A DNA stretch of 64,000 nt from Simmondsia chinensis (lineage: Eukaryota > Streptophyta > Magnoliopsida > Caryophyllales > Simmondsiaceae). Below, piece by piece: positions 33,342 through 45,329 of the stretch (position 1 is the first letter of the stretch; every line of letters starts with the position of its first letter). A program made the translations under genes and the position numbers. The stretch is taken from NCBI GenBank assembly GCA_018398585.1, contig JAGTTD010000005.1, positions 8,549,355 through 8,613,354 on the forward strand, in the 5' to 3' direction. The notes under the pieces are model-generated. The model had not been told where the DNA came from, did not search any database, and was given only the letters and a program-made list of their open reading frames with translations.

Positions 33342-34411
33342 TTAGCCTAACTTCAAACTAATAAATTGTTGCTCTACTACTATATGTTGAACAATTACCA
33401 TTCCTATAAATTTCAGAAGAGTGGACTCGAGAAAGTTTATGTTTTCCCATGATTTCTTTAAGCTCTCATCTGAATTAGAAAAATTTTCATTCACAATTTT
33501 TAGCTTCTCCTCCAGCTTTCTGATCTTAGCCTGTTCCTTAGATACAGAGGCACGCTTAGCACTAGAACGAGGAACCTTAACACCTAATCCGTTGGTTTTT
33601 GCGTATCCATTATTGTTCTCTCCCAAAACTTCCAAAAATATCTTCCTCCGTTCTTCTTTAAGGAATGCTTCATTTGCATCATCCGAAAGTTCTAATAGTC
33701 TCCTATCAATCTCCATCTGTAAAAATTAGTATTTTAATTTATTAGAATGGGTATTGGGATGCATAAATGCTAAACAAATTTAGAATGATCTAATAAATAT
33801 AGCAATTATCAAATCAAGGCAGTAGAAGTATCATCATCAAGCGCAGTGTGATGTTTCGGAATATGAGTTTCCTTATAGATATCAATCTCATCGGGTTCTT
33901 TACTATCTTGTTTTCTCTATTCAAACAAGAATATATCTGTTACTTAACATAAAAATTTAATGTATCAAAAGTATTGAAATATGAATCTAAAAAGAGCTTC
34001 AATTACCTTAACTTTTCGTACTCTAGCAAAACACTTGGTACCTGCATAGTGTCTCAATTTTGATTCATTTTGATTGGCTATGGCTCTTTGGCGGTGTTTC
34101 TATATCAAAAATTATGACACTATGAGCATAATTAATAAAAAAGCGGAAACTACAAGCACTATCAATATAAGAATATTAGATCCATTATTACTATTATAAT
34201 CACATTGATATACCTGCCCCTTCTTGGAAAAGCAAAACTCTACAAACTTGTACACTGTAAGTCAGGTACAACGTCAGGTTTATTGCCCAAAGCTTTCTCT
34301 TTCGAGAAACCTTCAATCAGGCCATTTCTCCACGCGCTTTTATTTTCTCTCCTGCTAGAATTCATTTTTCAATGGACCCACATGTATGGCTCCCTTCCTT
34401 CGGGGAAGTAG
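33342..34411 (-). pseudogene. TNPA/Ptta-type transposon protein, 3' exons
   Basis: Exons of the plant transposase family 24 (Ptta/En/Spm) on the minus strand. An exon ending YKFVEFCFSKKGQ (donor at about 34,213) is followed by 34,101-34,009 (KHRQRAIANQNESKLRHYAG, then TKCFARVRKVK, bounded by tag| and |gtaatt). Next is an exon from about 33,920 (RKQDSKEPDEIDIYKETHIP). The last exon, 33,716-33,342, begins after 'tttttacag' and holds an alpha-helical tail with SKEQAKIRKLEEKLKI, typical of the coiled-coil C-terminus. Several exon joints keep phase 0. The hAT insertion directly upstream of 34,411 separates this part from the 5' exons. Confidence 0.75.
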
Positions 34412-34423
34412 TACTCTTTCTGA

Positions 34424-35362
34424 TAGGGGTGCGCACGGTCTGGTTTGGCGGTTTACGGTTACCAAACCAGACCGAACCGTAAAAATATGGTTTGACAATT
34501 TGGTAAGCCAAAACCAAACCATTTTATCTCACAAACCAAACCTGTCCGAACCGTAATTATGGTCTGGTCCGGTCCGGTTTATAGTTATAACCATTATAAT
34601 AAATTGTTAGTAACACTAATATAAACATAATTTGATCAATATTGAAATCATCATTAACTACAAAAACATAAAAAAATACAAAAACTTACTTCTTTTCCTA
34701 ATTAATAGTATAATATATGTTTATACTATATACTACATAAACAAAAACTACGAACAATACATAAAATTAGTTTGTTAAATTCCGTAGTAATGTTTTTTGA
34801 AAAATTCCGCAGTAACATTGGGTCTATTAAAATTTTTGCTAAGTTGTTAATGAAATATTTAGTGGTTTAGTCAAAAAGTGGGTTAAATTGAATCAATGAG
34901 TGGATATTACTTGTATCTAATATGATTTTATCGTTAAAAATTACATTATTACCTTAAGTTAAATTTGACCAAATGACTAAATTGAAATAATAAATTATAA
35001 AGGGGCTAAACTGACATAATTAAAAGTATAAGGCTTAAGTTGACACGATAAGAAAAGTACAAAGACCTTCGGTGTAAAAACCCTAACTATATTTTTCGGG
35101 TTATCAAGCAAATATTGCCACTAACATAACTTGCCATGATTTGGATGATATAAATAATCATTGGATTCTTTACTTTATGGTTTTTATGGTTTATGATTTA
35201 AGTTTGGTTTTAAACCAAACTTAAACCATAAATCTTAATAACCAAAGTTTTCTAAACCAACCATAGTTTTTCAAACCATAAACCAAATTTACCAAACTAA
35301 ACCTCAATTTACGCTTTGGTCCGATTTGGATTACGGTTTAAACCATATTTTTCACACCCCTA
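34424..35362. mobile_element. Non-autonomous hAT element, 939 bp
   Basis: Ends taggggtg...cacccctA form an inverted repeat. 8-bp target duplications are CTTTCTGA (34416-34423) and CTTCCTGA (35363-35370), one mismatch. Inner arms are rich in 'aaccaaaccagaccgaaccg' and its inverse, common in plant hAT MITEs. It has no transposase. It is nested in the CACTA element and itself holds the AT-rich repeat copy B. Confidence 0.9.
34790..35096 (-). repeat. Short AT-rich dispersed repeat, copy B
   Basis: Inverse-orientation relative of 30,600-30,890. On the minus strand it starts near 'tagggtttttacaccgaagg', a start seen in short plant elements of this kind. It is located in the middle of the hAT element, so it inserted after it. 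Confidence 0.6.
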
Positions 35363-35449
35363 CTTCCTGAAATATAAATACAACAATCACTTAGAACTCA
35401 AGCAATGTAACTAATAATCTATTTCTATTTTTTTTACATAATAAGAAAA

Positions 35450-35575
35450 ACAACAACAAACCCAATGCCTGAAGGGGTCCTGCTTGCGCAGGGTCTTGGA
35501 GGGGATGGATGTACGCAGTCTTACGCCATCAGGGCGAGACCGTGACGGAAGACTGTTTTCGAGGTCCCCCAACCT
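35450..35575 (-). mobile_element. Au-type SINE tail inside the CACTA element
   Basis: On the minus strand it runs from ggttgggggacctcgaaaacag through gtaagactgcgtacatccat to a (gttg)n end. It starts near the 5S/body joint of the 14.4-kb SINE, so only the body is present. No duplication was seen. Confidence 0.65.
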
Positions 35576-36135
35576 TTAATTTAATCCAATTAAGGATGGA
35601 TGGATGCGTGTATGCCTTGCAAGTAAGTAATCGAATCATGACTAATGAATCTATCATATATGAGTTTCCCAAATGAATTACTGGAATAAGCATGCAAGCA
35701 TGTATATATGTATGCGCGTGAGACATACAAGCATGAAAGAAGAGGGGGGGGGGGGGGGGGGTCAAACATGTGACATAGTGTAATCATAGTAGGGGTTAGA
35801 GCGTATAGAGAGCAGAGAGAGGGAGAAAGAGACAAGGGAGGGAAGAGTGAAAGAGGGAGAGATAGAAAGAGAGTGGAAGGGTGAAGGGAGTAGTGTAATA
35901 GAGTAGAGTGAAGTGTCGGAAGTAGCACTATACCCCACAGTACTAGATCCTAGGAGTCCTAAGCGACTAAACCAACACCCATACTACGTGTACACACACG
36001 AGCCTGCCACAGTTTAATGGTGCAGAATGTGCTTACATAGCTATATTAGTTAATCCTATAGTATTCTTCCATTAAGCTTAAACTAGGACCGTCTCTTCTT
36101 TTACATAATAAAAAATAAGTTACAATTATGATTTT
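35576..36135. other. G-run and GA-rich low-complexity DNA
   Basis: A run of about 17 G (35,745-35,761) and a GA-rich stretch (35,800-35,890) within the CACTA element. The frames here are compositional. Confidence 0.6.
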
Positions 36136-37259
36136 TCATATGTAGTCTAGTCTCCACTCTTGCATTTCTGGCCAATGCTCTAGATCAATTGGCAACTTTT
36201 GAGGATTCCTAGTATGAATCCCGATCAAAGTTGACATTTTCCTTTGATTGTCATCATTGGGCTGACCTTTAGCATTAACGTCAATAAAAACTTTGTCCTT
36301 CAACCTTTTTAATTTATTTGGCCTCCTCTTTTTCCTTTGAGGCTCCAATCCTACAACACCAAATAAATTCCATTAGTACACATTAAGGGTGTTAATTTTA
36401 AGGCAAAAAAAATGTAATTGAGTGCTAACTTTACCAAATTAAAGTCCTTGCAATATCATTAATATATATTAAATACAATACTACAATTCAAATCCTAAAA
36501 ATATTATATCACAACCTGATTGAGTGCTTCTATTTGGTTGTGCTTGCGTTGAGATTGAGATAATGTATCAGATGTACTACCAGTTTCAAACCCTAAACAA
36601 ATTCATATGACATCAAAACATCAAACATAAGTGTATACTTGATACAATGCCCACAATTACAAAATTAACATGATTAATTCACAACCTTGTCTTTCATTAC
36701 TTCTCGCTGTATCAAGCCTTTTCTCCCGCAATGGACAATTATGATTATCTTTATTACCTTTTCAAATGTAAATAGTAAAACAAAACAAAAAAAAAAAAAA
36801 AAAAACCAAGAAAGGGTTAATAGTACCCATAATTAGTAAACAATTACAAGATAAAACATGATGTAATCTAAAACATATTTTCTCCTTCATTGGAAATGAT
36901 ATTTTCTGCAACATGCTCTACTTCTGCTTCAACTTTTGGCTGATTATCATGCATATGATCAGTAGGAAATAAAGCACGTCGTACTTTTTGAAAGGATGTC
37001 TCATCATCACTCCGCTTTTGAGGTAGATGACGATGGGCCAACCTAGGTCTGCAATGTAGTTGCTGAAGAATATGTTGCACTTGTGCTGTTTGATGATCAT
37101 TTCTACAAGATGCCAGTTTCTACATAGAAAATAGGAATGACAACATAGCAAATATATAATCAAGATATATTAACAAATAACAATATAGCAATAAGATGTG
37201 TGAAAAACCTGCAAATCCGACGACTTCACTGGCCTTCTCTTTATTCTAGCAAATGCCAT
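36136..37259 (-). pseudogene. TNPA/Ptta-type transposon protein, 5' exons
   Basis: The first exon 37,259-37,209 encodes MAFARIKRRPVKSSDLQ and ends CAG|gttttt. The next starts after 'tctatgtag' (about 37,122) in the same phase with KLASCRNDHQTAQVQHILQQ and is open to 36,868. A later exon begins after 'gttgtag' near 36,350 and holds the family signature KRRPNKLKRLKDKVFIDVNA, then GQPNDD and TRNPQKLPIDLEHWPEM. Splice signals and phase agree well, so this gene decayed late, but it is cut from its 3' exons by the hAT insertion and some middle exons cannot be recognised. Confidence 0.75.
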
Positions 37260-37438
37260 GAAAACCTTTAACGTTTAAGATTAGCAAACAAATACAATAC
37301 AACAATATTATTAAGATCATGACATGTTATGTTAAAACAAGCATAACGCTTTAATCAACCACAATACCATCGCATTTAATAGAATTCAAAAAACAATGTC
37401 TCCATGTTACAATTACAAAAAAAACATGACTATCAAGT

Positions 37439-38100
37439 CTAATCATAATCGTAATCATATAAAGTGTTATATTCTTCACTACTATCACTATAGTAGAAAT
37501 ATTCATTATCAACTTCCGCAGTAATTAGTTCATTCATGGGTTTGTCAACCATAACCCCTTCCACATCTTCTCTAACAATGTTTATCTCATCCGTGTTAAC
37601 ATCTTCTCGTATCTCATTGGATGAATGCCCGTCAAGTTCTGGTATGTTATCTTCCTCCATGTCAAACAAATCCCTTGGTTTTATACAAGTCACAACATGC
37701 TAATCATTTTCTCTACTGTCAAATGTATAGAAAACTGGTTGGACTTGCTCAGGCATAACAAAAGGCTCGTCTGGTTTCATTAGTGCTTTAAGGTTTACTT
37801 AACCAAAACCAAGTCGATCTTTCTTAATACCCCTATTAGGATTTATTGAAACAAGATAACCTTCCTATCATGATGATAGTACAGCTCAAGAATTCCATGT
37901 TTATTGGTCATATATGTTTGCTAACTGTTCTAATACATCAGGTAGGTTTTGTATTTTTGAAGTAATTTTTTGTTCATATCTTCATTGATTTACATCATAC
38001 AACTAGCTTATCCGATGTTTTAGTTCAATTTTTAGTTCACTTCGTATAACTTCTAGGTTTGGTCTAAATCATTTATGGACATGAACATTAACATATGGCT
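37439..38100 (-). pseudogene. TNPD (TNP2-type) transposase, C-terminal tail only
   Basis: The minus strand reads PDEPFVMPEQVQPVFYTFDS then WHVVTCIKPRDLFDMEEDN, the typical end of the large CACTA transposase (a WHVV.. KPRDLYDM type motif), followed by an acidic tail to 37,439. The catalytic domain that should precede it is absent: only about 0.5 kb lies before the promoter-like 5' region. The element is therefore an internal-deletion derivative unable to cut itself out. Confidence 0.75.
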
Positions 38101-38666
38101 CACCTTGTACTTGAATTAGACAACATTTATAGCTCTAAATCACTGACGCACACAAATTTCTATAAATCAAATAGTACAATCAGTACAAGATAATCTAATT
38201 ACCCCATCTTACTCACAATTAAATGTACAAAAAAGGGCAACAACAATCAATATATCAACAAACATAAGATTTCAGTTAAACAGTTTAAGACAGAACTAGT
38301 TACGTAATCCACACTAAATCAAACCAAATATACATGTTAATATCAATAAAACTAATGAATATAAACCTCAAATTGCATGAAAAATAGATTAAAATCAGAA
38401 AAACCAAAAGTACCATCACAATCCAAGCGTAAGAATTGATAGAATCTCTTCAATATCCAAACTCGAAAACCTCCCGCTAGAAAATACTCAACAATTAGCA
38501 ACGACCAACATAAATTTCAGCAAATTTCAAGTCTTATACAATAAATTCACATGTTTTAACCAAAATAAAATGTAAAATGTATTTAAACGTTCATGTTTAT
38601 ACCAGAAATTTAGGACACTGAGCCTGGCGTGAGGGCTATCGAGTGAAGTCGGAAGACCTAGCAGCG

Positions 38667-38742
38667 GTGGCCGGCATGGTGGCGGTCGAATCGACGTGGC
38701 CGGCGTGGTGGCGGTCGAGTCGTCGTAGTTGGCGTGGTGGCG
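38667..38742 (-). promoter_or_regulatory. GC-rich 29-bp repeats in the CACTA 5' region
   Basis: Two full and one partial copies of a 29-bp CpG-rich unit 'gtggccggcatggtggcggt' plus 'cgaatcgac'. Placed about 1.1 kb from the element's 5' end, they resemble the GC-rich downstream control region of En/Spm, a site of epigenetic control. Function is inferred. Confidence 0.5.
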
Positions 38743-39499
38743 TGCTAGAGAGAACGAGGGGGTGCAGATGAAATGAGGTGAAGAGAATGAGTTTGGTAGG
38801 GTTTTTTACTTTACTAAATTTATTCAGCTATTAAATTAATTTTGGGTTAGAATTGTAAGTAGTGGGGGGAAATTTGAGAGGGAAAATAAAATTTTGAAAC
38901 AAAAGGGGAAAAATTAAAGAGGAAAATGAAAATTAAGGAGGAAAATGAAAATTGAGTAAAAAAAGAATTAAGTACTATCAATTCTTTAAATTTAAAACTA
39001 GTGACTTTGTATGTTGATAATGATTCTTTCAATATTATAAGAATAATATTAACAATAAATTTATTTGTTATTAAATGTTTCTATTAGTATTGGTCCAATA
39101 CTAAAAATTTATTTGTTCGTAATATGATTTTGTCCTTTGGTAATAGTTATTGGACAAAACTATTGGGCTCGTTTGTTGGTAATGACTATGTTAGCAATTC
39201 AAAGATAATATTACCAATAAATATGTTTATTGGTAAATAACTTTGTTGTTATTGATCTAATCAATACCAATAACATATTTTTCCTCCTATAGAAAATAAA
39301 TTACATAGTTATTCTCGTCAACACCCATGACTATTGGTACTGATCACCCAATTGCAATTGAACATTTTAATTTTTGTTACTATTGGTCATATTTTTTGTA
39401 ATGAGCCTATATCAATAAAATTTATTTCTTTTCGTATTGATGTAGTCAATATCAATAAAATTTATTTACATTGTCATCAAGTTAGTTAATACTAACAAT

Positions 39500-39720
39500 A
39501 TTTACTTTTATTGGTATTGAACTAGTCAATACCAATAGAAATCTTTTCCGCTGGTATTGACTTTATTAATACTAACAGAAATATATTCCGTTGGGATTGA
39601 CTACATCAATACCAATAGAAATCTATTCTATTGGGATTGACTATATCAATACCAATAGAAATCTATTATGTTGGGATTGACTACATTACTAGCAACAGAA
39701 ATCTATTGTTGTTGGGATTA
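39500..39720. repeat. CACTA subterminal repeats, 5' end
   Basis: About five 40-bp units of the type 'tattctattgggattgacta' plus 'tatcaataccaatagaaatc' near the 39,835 end. Confidence 0.75.
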
Positions 39721-39835
39721 GATCTATATTATCTTCACCTTTTACTTGTTTTAAGTTATTACCAACATTAATATTTTGTTATTACCAATAGAACCTGAAA
39801 TGTTGTTGTTGGTAATGATCACTTTTTTTGTAGTG

Positions 39836-42430
39836 TCATACGTGTTAAAGTAGTCTAACCCATATTTTTCGGTAAACCTTTTAGCCACCAATCGGGTCTT
39901 GAACTTGTCTATAGTTCCATTGAATTTCATCTTCTTTTTGAAAATCCATTTACACCGAATGAGCTTATTTACTCGTGGAAGATCCACCAATATCCAGGTA
40001 TTGTTATCCTTGACGGAATCTATCTCATCATTTACAGCCTCTCACTAAAAGGAGGCATCATAAGATCTCATAGCCTCCTCAAATGTCATGGGATCTGCCT
40101 CCATGATACAAAAATATGGAGTTACATGGTCCATATGGTTACTCGAATCTTCTACCAAAAACGTCTAGAAGTCCGATCCAAAAGATTTCTCTTTCATTGC
40201 TCTCTTACTCCTTCGGAGGTCTAGAGCATTCTAAGGGATTTCTTCTCTCTCATGATGATCATCATCATATGACATTGGAATGTCATTCTCAATCAGTACA
40301 TAATCTCTTAGTTTAGGAATAGAGGTAAACAGATTCTCATAAAAAATGGCATCTCTCAATTCTATTATTGTATTAACATTGATGTAGTCATTTGACTCAA
40401 TTACATAGAATCAATATGCTTTATTATGTGGCGCATATCCAACAAATATACAATCGATGCCTTTCTCACATAACCTTTTACATTTAGGCTCGGGGACTTT
40501 AATTACTACCCTATACCCTCACACTTTTAGATAGTTCAAATTTGGGGCTCGTTTGTTCCAATGATCATGCAGGGTTATTTTACTTTTCTTGTTTGGAACA
40601 CGATTTAATATATGATAGGCCATAACATGGCTTCACTCCAAAATCCATCACTGAGATCAAAATAAGATAACATGGAATTCACCATCTTGGTTAGATTCCG
40701 ATTCTTTCGCTCAGCCCCGCCATTTTCTTGTGGCATATAAGGTGCTATGACTTCATGTATAATACTCGTGGTCTCAAAATATTTAGGATCATAATATTCC
40801 CCACCATAGTCTGATCTAAGTCTTTTGAGGAAGGTCTCTCAATGTTATTCGATTTCCACTTTATATGCTTTAAACTTCTCTAGTGGTCCATCTTTATGAT
40901 TTATTAGATACACATAGCAAAACCTCGAACAATCAATGAAGCATATAAAGTATCTTTTTCCTCCTATGGCCTGAGTACTTTTAAAGTTGCATAAATCACT
41001 ATGTACTAAGTCAAGTAAATTTGTTTCTCTTTGAACCGATGGAAATGGTGACCTTGTTATTTTTGTTAACATACACATTTTGCATTTATAATCAATTTTA
41101 TCAATATGCGGTATCAACAAAGAGTTAGCCTTCTCATGCATCCTACGAAAGTTCACATGACCTAATCTTTGATGCCATAAAAATGAAGAGTTAAGCATAT
41201 AAACCGAACTAGCAATTTTATTATTATTAACATTCAATTTGAACATCCCTTGGTATAGATATCCTTTTCTGATGAACACACCCCCTTGACAAAACGAACT
41301 TGTTGGCCTCAAAGACCAACTTGAACCCGAACCTATTCAGTAGGCCACCAGACACGAGGTTCTTCTTTACATCCTAGGTGTAGCATACATCGGTTAAGGT
41401 AAGGGTTTTCTTGGAAGTGAAATGTAAGTCAACTTTTTCCTTACCCTTAACCGGTATGGTTGCTCCATTTTCCATAAACAACACAGTTCTATTGTCTATG
41501 GGTTCAAAATCTTTGAAGAACCCCTTGTCTTTACGCACATGTTTCGTGGCTCTCGAGTCAGCCCACCAAGAGTCATCACTCTCGACTAAGTTGATCTCTG
41601 ATATCATCGTCACGAATCTTTCATTCAAAATTTTGGTGCGATGATCAAGCCCTTTGCCTTTCTTATTCTTAAGGTGGAAATAGTCTCTTCTTAGGTGATT
41701 GAGCTTCTGACACTCCCAGCAGACATGTTTTAACCTCTTGTCATTTCATTTGTTTTGGTAGTGTTCGGTTTTCTTGGGTCCCTTACTTGATTAGCCTTCT
41801 TCTATAAAATTGATCTTTCCAACGTCACAGGGGAAATCTTTGTTGTCATTTTGCAACCTGTACCCTTCCTCAATACGCAAGTGGTTAGCCAATTCTTCGA
41901 TTGACATGTCTTCCTTCTTGTGTTTGAGACTTTTCTTAATGTTTCTCCACGAGGGTGGAAGTTTTTCAATCAAAGAGGACACAACGATGGTGTCATCCAT
42001 ATTCAAGCTATTTTGTTTAAAGTTAGTCAAAATTCCGTCAATTTCATGGAATTTCTCAATGATCGAACGTTCATCAACCACCTTGTAATTATTAAATTGA
42101 CTAAGTAAAAATTTCTTACTTGTGGTGTCCTATGCCATGTATGTGCCTCTAGTGCATCCCACAGTTCCTCTGCGATAGGGACGTTGGAGTAGATGTCAAA
42201 GAGGGCATCGGTCATACCGTTTAAGATGTGCCCTCTACAAATGCAATCGTCATTCTCCCACTTTAACCGGGCTCTTTACTAAGCCAATGTATCCTCCACC
42301 TCGGTAATGGGTTTAGGGGCTGGTGCATTTAAAACATACACCACGTTCAGAGTAATAATTAGGAAGTGCATCTTCCTCTGTCATCGGCGAAAATTCCCAC
42401 CATCAAAACTAGTCCAACTTTACGAAGTTG
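39836..42430 (-). pseudogene. Copia gag-protease-integrase-RT start
   Basis: This is the 5' half of the Copia element split by the CACTA. On the minus strand, from 42,430: a gag of the UBN2 type (FRRW-type start, WENDDCICRGHILNGMTDAL, LWDALEAHT, VSSLIEKLPPSWRNIKKSL); a zinc knuckle CWECQKLNHLRRDY with its last cysteine changed; protease WWADSRATKHV where D(S/T)G is expected; GAG-pre-integrase LWHQRLGHVNFRRMHEKAN; integrase FIDCSRFCYVYL, DYGGEYYDP and PYMPQENGGAERKNR; and RT start PRVNKLIRCKWIFKKKMKFN up to NTYD at the CACTA end. Stops and shifts are spread throughout. No 5' LTR or primer-binding site was recognised. Confidence 0.88.
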
Positions 42431-42659
42431 ACTGTCATTTCTCACAATGATGAAGCCATATCAAACAATATCACAAATCAAGAATTAGGTCTTAAGATTG
42501 ATGGTTCAAACTCTTCAAATCTTTCAAATCGGGTATCCAAAGATCTCAGGTGTTGAGGGCGTGTGATCACTTTTCTTAATACTTATTTCAGCGTAGAAAA
42601 TAGTCTCGCCCATTTAGTATGTTTGGTCTGGCCATTAACAAAGCATTATTAGATTTATT

Positions 42660-44536
42660 TATCTCTTTTCCTTCTTCCTCATGTTTTTAATTGCCCAGTG
42701 TCCACTTCAAATCATACAACATATCGTGCAAACCTGATCAATCCTCACCAACAGCATTACCCAATCCCCACTACACTCCTGACGAGTCCTCACCAAAATA
42801 TTCAGCCCCTGCGGGCCCGACAGCTGCTTGTTCAGGACATCCCATGATTACTCGCTCTAAAGCCGGTATTTTCAAGCCTAAAATCATTTCTTCTATGGCT
42901 ATTGATGTTTCTTCATGTATTAATACTGTTCCTACATCCTAGAGACAGGAACTATGTGATCCTCATTGGTGCCAAGCTGTGGAAGAGGAATTGGAGGCTA
43001 TGAGAAATCAAACTTGGGATCTCGTTCTAGAATCTATTAATGCGAATGTTGTGGGATCGAAGTGCAAGTGTTTCATAAGAAGTAGAAAATAGATGGTACA
43101 CTTGATAGGAATAAGGCAAGGTTGGTTGCCCAGGATTTTACACAATAATGTGGTATTGATTTTGATGAGACTTTCAGCCCAGTGGTCAAACCTTTTATAG
43201 TTCGCACTATTCTCTCTCTTGCTATTTCTCGATGTTGACCTATTCATCCGTTTGATGTCAAGAATGCTTTTCTAAATAGACATCTTTCTGAGGAGGTTTA
43301 TATGCTTTAACCGCCTGGTTTTATGGATTTGCTTCATCTTGATTTCGTGTGCAAACTTAATCGTGCTCTTTATGCCTTAAAACAGGCTCCTCATGCCTGG
43401 TATCATCATTTTGCCTCTTTTCTTTAGCAAGGAAGTAAATAAGATCCTTTTATGTTTGTTTTCTCTTGGGGTCGTGACATGGCTTTGTTTTGTCTTGGGG
43501 TCGTGACATGGCTATACTTTTAGTGCATGTTAATGATGTTATTCTTACAGCTTCATCCTTAGTGTTGCTTCATACTTTACTCTCTCGATTACAGATAGGG
43601 TTTTCTATGACTAATTTTGGGGAGTTAAATTATTTTCTTGGCATCTCAATTTCTTGTATTTTGACAGGTATTTTTCTATCTCACACCAAGTATGCACAGG
43701 ATATTTTAGCTTAGTGTTATCTTGAGAACATTAATCTTGCTGTTACACCTACTAATTTAATTGCTAAGTTATCAGCTCATGATGGTGCTTCCATTTTAGA
43801 TCCTACTCTATACCACAATGTTGTTGGTGAGCCTCATTATCTGACTTTTACTCGGCCTGATATCTTCTTTGCAGTTCAGTAGGTGTGTCTTTTTCTGTAT
43901 GATCCACATGAGCCCCATTAGAAAGAGGTAAAACATATTCTTTGATATGTTAAGGGTATACTTAATTATGGACTCACTATTTCTGCCTCTCTTGTAGATC
44001 AATTACCACTTATCACTTACCAAAAAAAAAAAAAAAAAAAAAAAAATAAAATAACCTACTTATCGGATGCTGATTTGGGTGGATGTCCTGATACTCGACG
44101 TTCTACTTCTAGGTATTATGTTCTTTTAAGTGATAATATTATCTCTTTGTCTTCCAAGAGACAACACACTATTTCTCGTTCTAGTGCAGAGGATGAATAT
44201 CGAGCTGTTGCAAATGCTGTGGCTAAATGTTGCTAGGTGCGAAACCTATTGTCTGAGTTACATGTTCAATTGCCTAAAGCTACCCTTATGTATTGTGATA
44301 ATATATCTGCTATGTACCTCTATTCGAATCCCGTGCAACATGTTCGTACTAAGCATGTGGAACTAGATATTCATTTTGTACGGGAACGTGTCCAATTAGG
44401 TCAAGTCTTTGTTCTTCACATTCCTTCTGCTTTACAGTTCGCTGATATATTTACGAAGAGTCTTCCTCAAGCACTATTCTTAGATTTTAGATCTAGTCTT
44501 CGTGTTTGTTTCACTCTCCCTTTGACTGCGGGGGAG
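42660..44536 (+). pseudogene. Copia RT and RNase H, second lineage
   Basis: The plus strand starts at the head of RT: HPMITRSKAGIFKPK (42,840), then FDETFSPVVKPFIVRTI (43,155), DVKNAFLN, FVCKLNRALYALKQAPHAWY (43,345), VNDVILTAS in place of YVDDIILTAS (43,525), LNYFLGI, and RNase H with SDADLGGCPDTRRSTS (44,070), NPVQHVRTKHVELDIHFVRE (44,330) and FADIFTKSLPQ (44,440). It is damaged by shifts, an imperfect duplication of about 28 bp (43,466-43,513) and a run of about 24 A at 44,022. Gag and integrase are missing, so it is 5'-truncated where it meets the minus-strand Copia. Confidence 0.85.
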
Positions 44537-44659
44537 CGTTAGCATTTGCTTATATTTCAGTGTATATTGTCTATGTATTTTACCGTTATATCCCTTGTAG
44601 TTATTTATATATATGTAATATAGGAGCACCCTATTGTTGTGTGGGTTGCCATTCTTTCA
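44537..44659 (+). mobile_element. Short 3' LTR of the second-lineage Copia
   Basis: Follows the polypurine tract gcgggggag. It begins cgttagcat (tgttag in the relative at 62,645) and ends 'attctttca'. It is of similar length and layout to 62,645-62,786 (about 123 versus 142 bp). Confidence 0.6.
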
Positions 44660-45329
44660 ATTATTATTTGTCAAAACCTACATGAGATGTACATTGTCCT
44701 TGATTACCTATCAATAACATGATTTAAGTGGATGATGAGATTGAACCACATATAAAGTTACATCAAAAGAAGTAATATGTAGCAAAAATAACTTCAACTC
44801 GATGATAAGTTCATTAAAACACTAAGCTAGACCAGTTGAATTGTCTAATTTTGAGTACTATTAGAGATAAATAATTCATCTTATGCTATTAAGTAGGGAT
44901 GGCAGTTGGGTAGGCCAGGTATGGGGGGTGCCTCCTCTGTAACTGTACCCCCCACCAAAATTCATACCTGTACCTGCCCCATTACCCACCATGGTTATAA
45001 ACTAGATACCCATACCTGCCCTAACAGGTACAAATCCATACCTGTACCCGCTGTATTACCCACGGGTATCCTATGGGTATGCATTACCCGCCCTTATGTG
45101 TGTAGAAAATGATTATGTATACCTGCCCATATTAATTATTTAATACTATTTTTAAAGGTCCATTTATATTTTTTTTGTAACATTGATAAAAAAATTTAGG
45201 TGATTGAATTTAAGTACAAATTTTTTGATTTAAAAGTTAACTATGTACAAAATTAAGTAGGTATGACAGGTATGAGGTGGGGTAGGGCAGGTATGGAGCG
45301 GGGCGGGGCGGGTACAACACTATACCTAC

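Larger units (their letters stand above)
32247..39835 (-). mobile_element. CACTA (En/Spm) transposon, 7.6 kb
   Basis: The two ends read cactacaaaaaaagtga on opposite strands and match for about 31 bp with few mismatches. They are followed by subterminal repeats: 'ttggtaaaagtt' plus 'taccaaca' units at 32,290-32,800 and 40-bp 'ttgggattgac' plus 'taccaatagaaatc' units at 39,500-39,720. Inside are relics of both En/Spm gene types on the minus strand. It sits in the Copia RT between NTYD and PVARI. The 3-bp target repeat is imperfect (gac on one side, gtc on the other with a base of slippage). It contains an hAT element and a SINE fragment. Confidence 0.9.

Noticed and set aside
35529..35928. Minus-strand frames rich in Pro/Ser/Leu
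   Set aside because: They come from a G-run and GA-rich low-complexity DNA.
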